The notes beneath the pieces were generated by a model. The model made no database searches and was not told the DNA's origin. It saw only the letters and a program-made list of their open reading frames with translations. Below, one piece after another: positions 36,501 to 43,149 of a stretch of DNA of 64,000 nt. Position 1 is the stretch's first letter; every line of letters begins with the position of its first letter. This DNA comes from Rhizobium giardinii bv. giardinii H152. Its GTDB lineage: Bacteria; Pseudomonadota; Alphaproteobacteria; Rhizobiales; Rhizobiaceae. The stretch is from positions 470,291-534,290 of the forward strand of contig NZ_KB902578.1 of assembly GCF_000379605.1 (NCBI RefSeq), written 5' to 3'. Made by a program: the position numbers and the translations under genes.

Positions 36501-39500
36501 TGCGCTTCGACCACGGTGATATTGCCATGCGACAATTCATGGTCTTGAACAGAGATGTTGCGCAGTCCGAGATCGCCCAGACATTTCTGCCATTGCGTCG
36601 CGGTGGGAAGCCTGCCGATCGGGAATTCCACCGTCTGGGTGCGGGCGAACCAGCCGTCGATCAATCCGAAAGCAAAGTCGCTGAAGACTGTCGGTGCGCT
36701 GGTTGCGGCGATGAGGGCACCGTTTTCCTGGAGGCAGACACGCATCGCGTTGCGAATGGCAACATCTTCATCGACCAGCGTGAAAATCGTGTCGGATGCG
36801 CTGACGACGAGATCGAAGGCCGGAAGCGCCGCGAAAGCGTCCTTCTTCAGGACGCGCACATGCGCGTCTTCCTCGAATGCGATTTCGAGATTCCGCTGCG
36901 CATTTTCGCGCGGCTCGACCACGAGCAGCGAGGCGTTGTACTTGGAAACCAGCGTGGCGAGACGGCGGGTAAAGCCGGTGGATACCGTACCGGCCTCGAC
37001 GATCCGCAGGTCACCCTTGCCGTCTGCGAGCGCTTTTTCGACTGCGGACAAGACCAGAGCCATTTTTTGACGCGTCGATTCGGAGTGAACCGTCTGATGG
37101 TCGAGCGTCGCATCGCTGATGAAACCTTGCGGTTTGGCCGCAACATTGGCCTCGTTGGCCGATATTTCGGAGGTAAATAGGCTGTCGATGCGGTCCAATG
37201 CTTCGGCATAGGCATTGTTGATCAAAACGGCTTCGACGGCGCGTTCCGAGCGTTCGCCGTAAAGTTCCTTCAGGATGTCGCCGACCGGGGGCAGCGAGAA
37301 TTCAGGCGCGATCTTCCAACTGCCGCCCTTGTGTTCGCACAAGCCTGCGTCTTCCAGAACATAGAGACAGTTGGCGAGGAAGCACCGAAAGGCGAAATCG
37401 CCGGGCAGCGACCGTGTGTCGATCAGGCCGGTTCCCTTGCCGAGCTTAAGCGCTATTTCATGGCAGGCGCGATAGATCGCCGCGTTGAATAGCAAGGTCG
37501 TGTTGTCGATGCCAGCGCCTTCCGCACCGGCAATCAACGGAAGAGACAGGGCGCTACGCGGCGTTGCCGCCAGCGGCACGGCGCGGTCCGAGGGCACTGC
37601 CTCGTAGTGAAAGGACAGCATGTCCAACGTCTTGTGCTGGCGCAGATAGGTCCGGCGGAACCGGCAATCGTCGAAAGCGGCGATGAGTTCGCCGCCCTTG
37701 CCGAAGAAGCGGAATTTCGCCTTGATCGAATTGGCGCTGATGCGTTCGATCTCGACCAGAGCCCGCTTGACCATCGTGCCCGAATTGGTCACACGCACCG
37801 ACCCGAAACGCACCGGGATATAGGGCGCACCGCCGGCTTCGCCGGTGAACCGGTCGAAAAGCGCCACCAGCCCATGGAAAGTCGCATCGACGGAGATCGG
37901 GTTCAGGCTGTAGGAAACGAACGGATGGCCCGCCTCTTCCGGGTCCCTCAACTCGACATCGATGAACCGGTCGCCATAGGAGACGGCACGCGCCATCAGT
38001 TGGAACCGCGGACCGTAGTCGAGGCCGAACTGGCGTGCGGTTTCATAGGCCTTGGCAGGCGTTACGGTCGCCGTTTTCTCCAGGCCGGCGAACCGGCTTG
38101 CGGCGGCGGGCTCATCAGACGGAATGGGCTTGCGGCTACGCGCCACGGCGTGCACGGCCCAATCGTCCTCCGACAGCCGCTCGCGCGAGCGAATCTCGAT
38201 ATCCCCGGTCTCTGGCGAGAGGATGGTCGACAATTCCATCATCCGGTTGTCGGTAAGCTCGAGCGGCCGCACGATTTCCAGATTGGTGATGTCGACGTTC
38301 GGCGTGCCGTAATACTGTTGCGCGGCGGAGACGGCGATTTCGATGAAGCCGCTCCCCGGCAGGATGGCCTTGCCGTCAACGACATGCTCGGCAAGATCCG
38401 GAAACAGATGCGCGTCGATATGGTTCTTCCAGCTTCCGCCGTTCGGATCGGCGCGCCAGCCAGCCAGCGTGTAGGGCGTCTTGGAGCCGCGACCGAACAG
38501 ATCGGTTGAATCGGTGGTGGTCGCCGGACGAAGTTCCGTCGGCTCGAAGGGGAGGTTCGGCAGGCGGACGAAAGCGTTGCGCTTGCCGAACAGGCGGGTT
38601 TCATCGAAGGCTGCACCGTGAGCGATGGCGCGCGCCATGGCGCGCGAGATCGGATCCCGGCCCTTTTCACCAGCATCGCGCAGCAGGGTCGGCACGACCA
38701 TGCCCGGCGCGGAGGACTGCTTGACCGTTTCCTTCAGATAGGACGACAGGATCGGGCGGGGCGAGATTTCGATGAACAGGCTGCAGCCGAGTTCGATCGC
38801 AGCTTCCGTTGCCGCCTGGAAACGGACCGGTTCTCGGACGTTTTTCCACCAGTAATCGGGGTCTAGTTGCGTGCCATCCAGCCGGTCGCCGGTGACCGTG
38901 GAGAGAAAGGCGAGTTCCGATTTGCGCGGCGCGATGTCCGGAATATCTGAGAGGAACGCCTTCTTTGCCTGATCGATGATCGGGTGGTGGAACGGATAGT
39001 TGATGTCAAGAATCTGGACCGGGATCTTGGCTTTGCGCGCCGCGTCGCGGAAGGCGGAGACTTCGTGCGCAGGACCGGAAATGGTCACCGAATTATGGGC
39101 GTTGACCGCGGCGACGCACACGTGCTCAAGGCCGCGTGCCTTGGCGAAGGCGCTTGCCCCCTCTTCACCAAGCATGACGGCGGCCATGGTGCCCTGACCG
39201 GCAAGCAGATCCTGGTGCAGCGAACGCTTGGCGACGATCGCAACCGCATCGACGAGCGAAAGGGCGCCGGCGGCATAGGCTGCGGCGATTTCGCCGACCG
39301 AATGGCCGAAAACCGCCGTCGGCTTGATGCCCATGGCAACCAGCGAATCCGACAGAGCCGCCTGAACGGCGAACAGTAGCGGCTGTGCAACCTTGGTGTC
39401 GGCGAGCTTCTTGTCGAGATCGGGATCGGTGAGCAGATCGGTCAGCACGGTGTCCGAATGGAACTTGAAAAGCGCGCTGACGGAGGTGAAGCACTGACGG

Positions 39501-41149
39501 AAATGCAGATTTTCGCGGAACGCTTCGACGCCCATGCCGGCCCATTGCGAACCGTTTCCGGAGAAGACGAAGGCAACCTTCGCATCCTTCGTCACGGCTT
39601 CGCCGGCTTCGCCTATGTCGGATGCGGGCTTTTCGAGGTGGCTGGCGATGGCGCGGACAATGTCTTCCGGATGATCGCTACGCGCGGCAAAACGATAGCG
39701 CATCTGGGTGCGATTGGCGCCGGAGGCGGCGACAATGGAGCGAACTTCTTCCGGTGAAGCCTTGGCGAAGGTCGACTTGTAGGATTTCAACAGCTCTTCG
39801 AGGCTGTTGACGGTGTGGGCGCTAGCCATGAACACATGGCCGGTGGCGTTGTTGCGGTTGCGCTCGTCCTGGACGGGATCCGGGTCGCTGATGACGACAT
39901 GGGCATTGGCGCCGCCGAAACCGAAGGAATTGATGCCGGCGAGGCGCGCGCGCTTGCCGCGCAGCAGTTCGATCGGGTTCGCAGTGACGCGAACGTTCAG
40001 CCCGTCGAAGTCGATGTTGTCGTTCGGCGTCTCGAAATGCAGCGAGGCGGGCAGATAGTTGTTCTCCAGCGCCATCATCGCCTTGAGCATGCCGAACAGG
40101 CCGGAGGCTGGCTCGGTGTGGCCGATATTCGACTTGATCGAGCCGATCGGAACCGGCGCACGGCGATTGGCGCCAATGACGGTACCGATCGACCAGACTT
40201 CGGCCGGATCGCCCACCTTGGTGCCGGTGCCATGGCCTTCGACGAAGGCGACCTGATTGGCATCGATATTGTTGCCCTCGTAGATCGACCGCAGCAGGTT
40301 GGCCTGGGCTTCGCGCGATGGCAGCGAGATACCATTGGTACGGCCGGCGGAGTTCACGCCGGTGGCAACGATCTTGGCGTAGCTGCGGTCCTTTTCCTGA
40401 CGCGTTCTGTCCGAGCGGCGCAGGATGAAGACGACACCACCTTCGGCGCGCACATAACCGGCGCCGTCATTGTCATAGGCGCGGCAAAGGCCCTCGGGCG
40501 ACAGCATGCGCGCCTGGGCAAAGCCGACGAACGGTAGCGGGTGGGCCAGAATGTTAACACCGCCGACGATCGCCGTGTCGATTTCACCGGCATTCAGCGC
40601 CCGCATCGCCTGGTCTAGCGCGACCAGCGAGGAGGAGCAGGCGGTATCGACCGTCATGCTCGGGCCGCTGAGACCGAAGATATGGGAAATACGATTGGAA
40701 ACGATCGAAAGCGTGTTTCCGGTCATGAAATAAGGCCCGGCTGCGGCCGGATCCTCGACGGTCAGGTTGGCATGGTCGAGGCTGGACGCACCGATGTAGA
40801 CGCCGACATTCTCGCCATGCAGCGACGTCATCGCGATATTGGCGTCTTCGAGAGCGCGCCAGGCGAGTTGCAACAGGACGCGCTGCTGCGGATCCATATA
40901 CATGGCTTCGCGCTGCGACATGCCGAAGACAGCCGGATCGAAATCATAGATGCTGTCAAGCACACCGGCCGCAAAGGAATAGGTCTTGCCCGGGTTGCCG
41001 ATAACCGGATGCCAAAAGCGCGCGAGATCCCAACGGTCCGACGGTACGCGCGTGACGGTGCATTTGCCCTCGCGCAAAATTCGGAACAGTGCCTGCGGCG
41101 AATTGGCTCCGGGCGCGAGACATGCACGCCCTATGATTTCAACTGTCAT
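33560..41149 (-). CDS. rkpA: Multi-domain fatty acid / polyketide synthase RkpA
   Basis: 2529 residues. Domain order by motif: ketosynthase (VDTACSSS at ~168-175, EGHGTGT, KSNIGHTEP), acyltransferase (GHSVGE near 616), dehydratase (HVVDGKAILPG near 926), a methyltransferase-like region near 1380 with a broken SAM loop (VEAGTVSTGF), enoyl reductase (GAAGGVGLAAL near 1940), ketoreductase (GGIGGFGLA near 2143), and acyl carrier protein (GLDSLMAVEL near 2450). All reductive steps are present, so a saturated chain is expected; there is no thioesterase. The E. meliloti homologue is required for K-antigen. First gene of rkpAGHIJ; its ribosome site is weak. Confidence 0.95.
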   Translation of the reverse strand: MTVEIIGRACLAPGANSPQALFRILREGKCTVTRVPSDRWDLARFWHPVIGNPGKTYSFAAGVLDSIYDFDPAVFGMSQREAMYMDPQQRVLLQLAWRALEDANIAMTSLHGENVGVYIGASSLDHANLTVEDPAAAGPYFMTGNTLSIVSNRISHIFGLSGPSMTVDTACSSSLVALDQAMRALNAGEIDTAIVGGVNILAHPLPFVGFAQARMLSPEGLCRAYDNDGAGYVRAEGGVVFILRRSDRTRQEKDRSYAKIVATGVNSAGRTNGISLPSREAQANLLRSIYEGNNIDANQVAFVEGHGTGTKVGDPAEVWSIGTVIGANRRAPVPIGSIKSNIGHTEPASGLFGMLKAMMALENNYLPASLHFETPNDNIDFDGLNVRVTANPIELLRGKRARLAGINSFGFGGANAHVVISDPDPVQDERNRNNATGHVFMASAHTVNSLEELLKSYKSTFAKASPEEVRSIVAASGANRTQMRYRFAARSDHPEDIVRAIASHLEKPASDIGEAGEAVTKDAKVAFVFSGNGSQWAGMGVEAFRENLHFRQCFTSVSALFKFHSDTVLTDLLTDPDLDKKLADTKVAQPLLFAVQAALSDSLVAMGIKPTAVFGHSVGEIAAAYAAGALSLVDAVAIVAKRSLHQDLLAGQGTMAAVMLGEEGASAFAKARGLEHVCVAAVNAHNSVTISGPAHEVSAFRDAARKAKIPVQILDINYPFHHPIIDQAKKAFLSDIPDIAPRKSELAFLSTVTGDRLDGTQLDPDYWWKNVREPVRFQAATEAAIELGCSLFIEISPRPILSSYLKETVKQSSAPGMVVPTLLRDAGEKGRDPISRAMARAIAHGAAFDETRLFGKRNAFVRLPNLPFEPTELRPATTTDSTDLFGRGSKTPYTLAGWRADPNGGSWKNHIDAHLFPDLAEHVVDGKAILPGSGFIEIAVSAAQQYYGTPNVDITNLEIVRPLELTDNRMMELSTILSPETGDIEIRSRERLSEDDWAVHAVARSRKPIPSDEPAAASRFAGLEKTATVTPAKAYETARQFGLDYGPRFQLMARAVSYGDRFIDVELRDPEEAGHPFVSYSLNPISVDATFHGLVALFDRFTGEAGGAPYIPVRFGSVRVTNSGTMVKRALVEIERISANSIKAKFRFFGKGGELIAAFDDCRFRRTYLRQHKTLDMLSFHYEAVPSDRAVPLAATPRSALSLPLIAGAEGAGIDNTTLLFNAAIYRACHEIALKLGKGTGLIDTRSLPGDFAFRCFLANCLYVLEDAGLCEHKGGSWKIAPEFSLPPVGDILKELYGERSERAVEAVLINNAYAEALDRIDSLFTSEISANEANVAAKPQGFISDATLDHQTVHSESTRQKMALVLSAVEKALADGKGDLRIVEAGTVSTGFTRRLATLVSKYNASLLVVEPRENAQRNLEIAFEEDAHVRVLKKDAFAALPAFDLVVSASDTIFTLVDEDVAIRNAMRVCLQENGALIAATSAPTVFSDFAFGLIDGWFARTQTVEFPIGRLPTATQWQKCLGDLGLRNISVQDHELSHGNITVVEAQGGQFTDSAPAAQASVTEVASPVLVLHEGSVSSLHSILPTGKDAIEAPLVPVQLTGDLDADKDKIAEAIEGLNDKPVRAVYLSSATSGGRSQDSAVLQNRVLSLSAFAEALRQYHSNAEPTAGHRPRLLIAAPGGSPVAAASRVQDEPGSSINSGLWAFARVLQNEYDFLDIHSLDFTGAKAGAGNQLATAIAMLADASANREWLLDGTTGTLSEIRAVPGPVDRSLRKTSAFKAATIRQRVSSQVGSIAWEECDIPQAGPGDVVVEVAATGLNFRDVMWAMGLLPEEALEDGFAGATIGMELSGHVVAIGSGVTDLSVGDAVMAIAPAAFSTHAVVSRSGVAKLPETVSPVAAATVPVAFLTAYYAMVELGRIRAGETILIHGAAGGVGLAALQVAKLAGAKVIATAGTREKRRFLKMLGADHVFDSRSLAFVNDIRGVTGGEGVDLVLNSLFSEAMEQSLSLVKPFGRFLELGKRDYYADSKIGLRPFRRNISYFGIDADQLLVNAPDLTKRIFTEIGALFEEGKLVPLPYRAFGFDEIGNAFRLMQNAGHIGKIVVLPPVAGRDEIANRSARRMSVDSQGVHLVVGGIGGFGLAAANWLVDKGARNIALATRRGVADIETLEAIKRWENKGVSATVHACDVTEEAAADELLKTLRQIGPLKTVVHAAMVLDDALINNLSRERNRPVIDVKVKGAAVLDKLTRADRLEHFILFSSATTLVGNPGQANYVAANGYLEGLARARRLEGLPGLAIGFGAIADKGYLAQNTDVNDLLSKRIGKTALKAQAALDQVESYIRSDPGTVDAAVAMISELDWAAARNLPVVRNTLFEVILRTADQHSAGGDGQTMDLVAMIEGKSPQEAEDILYDLVAGEIAAILRVSKDTISRSKVLKEIGLDSLMAVELGISFQQNTGFDMPLSGVADNTTVGDVARKLYDKVSKRDHGGEDDSEPVDNKIVSDLAQRHTGNGTGTGTEKAASQ

Positions 41150-41402
41150 ATTGTATCGAACGCTCTAAACTTTGGAGTTATCCTGCTGATTGCACCTGAC
41201 ACGCGAAAAAGCAATCGGAACTTCTCTAACCGATCCCGTCGGATCGATCCCTCGTCACTTCGAAGCCAGCTATATTAGTGTCCTTTTACCCCATGTTTTT
41301 CAGCTTTCAACCCTGTAGCGCGAACATACATGCGCTCCCAGACACTTATGAAAACAGTTCGTAACCGTTGTGAAGACGGCAGCATTTGACGCGGCATAGG
41401 AC

Positions 41403-41423
41403 GCAGGAGCGACGCGCTCCTGC
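41403..41423. repeat. Perfect 9-bp hairpin upstream of rkpA
   Basis: GCAGGAGCG and CGCTCCTGC are separated by ACG. No T run follows in either direction. It could be an operator or a structured leader about 250 bases before the rkpA start. Confidence 0.5.
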
Positions 41424-41495
41424 CATGGTGCGACTGGCTTAACACGCTGAATTTAGGGGATAGTTTCGCTAAAAAATTAGCCTTGGGGGGTGTCT

Positions 41496-41702
41496 ATGAT
41501 GGTTTTTCGGCGATCTGTCCGGCGGAAGCATTTTGGTTCCATTGGCGATGCTGCTTCCCGGGTGAAGCAATCGTGCAGGGCGCTGCTGCCCAGCGATTTT
41601 GTCGGCCTGATGCGCAGGTCATCCTCTGCGATGATGCTGGCAGCTCGGACCGTCGGCGATCCCGCAGGCAGCAAGCATAAGGGGTGGCGGTATCCAGGAT
41701 AA
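41496..41702 (+). CDS. Doubtful small frame, 68 aa
   Basis: A 68-residue product beginning MMVFRRSVRRKHFG follows a G-rich possible ribosome site (TTGGGGGG). The basic N-terminus and cysteine are unremarkable and I know no homologue. It is kept only because it fills an otherwise empty stretch. Confidence 0.22.
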   Translation: MMVFRRSVRRKHFGSIGDAASRVKQSCRALLPSDFVGLMRRSSSAMMLAARTVGDPAGSKHKGWRYPG

Positions 41703-41865
41703 CGGTGAGTTCGGCTCCGCATCGAACGGGATGCCTACCCCGTCGCCGTGGGGGCAAACCGGCAAGCTTGCCAGCTTCACGTGACCCTCGTGTGTTCCGA
41801 TCGCCGAGGTGCTCCCTTGGGTCGGTGTGCTCTGCGCCGGAAAATGCCCGCTTTCGCCCTCACCA

Positions 41866-42048
41866 TCAGTGTTTGGCGCTATCCGCATGCGGCGACGGAA
41901 AGACGAAATGAAGCTGGCCGGATTTGATCGAAGCGCGCTCGATCAGTGCCTTGTGCTCTTCCCGCATCGCCCGTGAGCGCTCCCTGAAGGCTCGTGATTG
42001 AGCGAGTACCGCTTGTGTCCGCTCGGTAATCTCATCGATATGGCGCAT
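41866..42048 (-). CDS. Small charged helical protein, 60 aa
   Basis: Not recognised. The product starts MRHIDEITERTQAVLAQSRA and is mostly one amphipathic, highly charged helix (coiled-coil-like) to residue 40, then a short tail with HFVFPSP. GAGG six bases before ATG 42048 is a good site and decides the start over a longer frame from 42087. A GTTC-N7-GTTC direct repeat, the alphaproteobacterial LexA pattern, lies 81 bases upstream. Confidence 0.55.
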   Translation of the reverse strand: MRHIDEITERTQAVLAQSRAFRERSRAMREEHKALIERASIKSGQLHFVFPSPHADSAKH

Positions 42049-42128
42049 CACTGACCTCAAAAATCTGCCGCACAAATCTGCCATCACGTCGAGCCGGCAC
42101 CACCTCTCGGGAGCCGAGCCACTCTTTT

Positions 42129-42143
42129 GTTCATGTTATGTTC
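42129..42143. promoter_or_regulatory. Possible LexA box (GTTC-N7-GTTC)
   Basis: GTTCATGTTATGTTC matches the direct-repeat LexA operator of alphaproteobacteria exactly. It sits in an AT-rich stretch upstream of the 60-residue gene at 41866-42048. About two such matches are expected by chance in a window of this size counting both strands, so the call is tentative. Confidence 0.35.
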
Positions 42144-42225
42144 TTATTTGAGGTTGATGTCAAGAATGCCTTGGCCGCGCTGAACCGCCTCCCGTCTTTG
42201 GATTATCCGGAATGAGGCGTGCGGC

Positions 42226-42573
42226 CTAAGGCGTCGAAAACGTCGTAAGCTCAATCCCGGGATGTAGCTTCTTGAGGTTTGGCAGAGACTTTGACTGCCA
42301 CGGAAACTCGGACGTTCCGCGGACCGTGAGATGGACACTCGGTCTGTTGCGCGCTTCGATGGTGAGCTTGGCAAGCAGATTGATTCCGGAGGAATTGAGA
42401 AACTGCAGCCCCGTCAGGTCTATGATGACATGATCCGGTTCGCCCTCAAGAACGCTCATGACCAGGGCAAAAATAGGAGCATAAGCCTCCGTGCCATGCA
42501 GGCGCATGGTCCCATCGAAATAGATTGCCTTGTCTTCCGACCAGACGCGATATTCTTCGTCCTTGATTTCCAT
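42226..42573 (-). CDS. STAS-domain regulator (slr1659-like anti-sigma-antagonist type)
   Basis: A 115-residue single-domain protein with the STAS pattern: [32 protein letters not shown], and VHLTVRG. The serine pair in LNSSG is where antagonists of the SpoIIAA kind are phosphorylated by a partner HATPase kinase and dephosphorylated by a SpoIIE phosphatase. Both partners lie immediately upstream: the HATPase gene ends 12 bases before it and the phosphatase is next. It ends the operon. Confidence 0.82.
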   Translation of the reverse strand: MEIKDEEYRVWSEDKAIYFDGTMRLHGTEAYAPIFALVMSVLEGEPDHVIIDLTGLQFLNSSGINLLAKLTIEARNRPSVHLTVRGTSEFPWQSKSLPNLKKLHPGIELTTFSTP

Positions 42574-42585
42574 GTTGTGTGCCCA

Positions 42586-43146
42586 TCAGTTCGAGATGTC
42601 GGGGACCGTGATAGACGCATAGGTTTCCAGCGGGATTTTGTTGTCCTGTTCCCTGGAACCAAAAACCCACGCAAAGTGAGCACCATAATCGCTCATGAGC
42701 GTCAGAAGTCCAAGCCCTGAAGTGGTCGTGCTCACATGCATCGCATTCGCTTCGATCCGCTCTATGAGAAGGTCTCCGGGATCGCCGGTGGTTATTTCTG
42801 AAAGCAGATGTTGGAACCGCTGGGCCGCTGTCTTGTCGATGAAATTGGAGACCTTTGCGCGAAAGGTGTTTGCCTCGATCGAAGCCTCCAAGAGAACTTC
42901 ACCGCCCATACGGAATTTCACGGCATTTTCTATCAACTCGTTGGTCAAGTAGCCAACGTTGTGGCGGACTTCTCTGTAGAGACTGCGGGATGCGCGGTAG
43001 CGCAAGGCGACGAACTCTGCGACGAAATCCGCCGTGATCGCGCAGTGTTTGAAGCTGAGGTCCAGTGGTCCTTCGAACAGCCGAAGTCGTGTGACATGTT
43101 CGCCCGTGTCGATCGTAAGGTCTGGCATTCCAAATAAGGTTGTCAT
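42586..43146 (-). CDS. HATPase-type regulator (slr1658-like, candidate STAS kinase)
   Basis: 186 residues. An N-terminal 60-residue domain precedes the HATPase N-box YLTNELIENAVKF (about residues 67-79), and a later glycine-rich STTTSGLGLLTLMS matches the ATP-lid region. These features fit the slr1658-type regulators that pair with slr1659-like STAS proteins. It would phosphorylate or bind the STAS protein encoded 12 bases downstream. It follows the SpoIIE gene by three bases, so translation is coupled. Confidence 0.8.
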   Translation of the reverse strand: MTTLFGMPDLTIDTGEHVTRLRLFEGPLDLSFKHCAITADFVAEFVALRYRASRSLYREVRHNVGYLTNELIENAVKFRMGGEVLLEASIEANTFRAKVSNFIDKTAAQRFQHLLSEITTGDPGDLLIERIEANAMHVSTTTSGLGLLTLMSDYGAHFAWVFGSREQDNKIPLETYASITVPDISN

Positions 43147-43149
43147 CGC

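Larger units (their letters stand above)
41150..41865. other. Gene-poor region upstream of rkpA
   Basis: About 700 bases with no frame that looks clearly protein-coding. The promoter of rkpA should be in 41150-41480. It contains a perfect nine-pair hairpin (41403-41423) and one weak plus-strand frame (41496-41702). Frames on the minus strand from 41477 to 41888 have poor composition. I see no rkpU-type gene here, although that gene lies next to rkpA in E. meliloti. Confidence 0.5.

Noticed and set aside
41619-41888. Minus-strand 89-codon frame upstream of rkpA
   Set aside because: Low-complexity, no ribosome site, and it overlaps the better-supported 60-codon gene.
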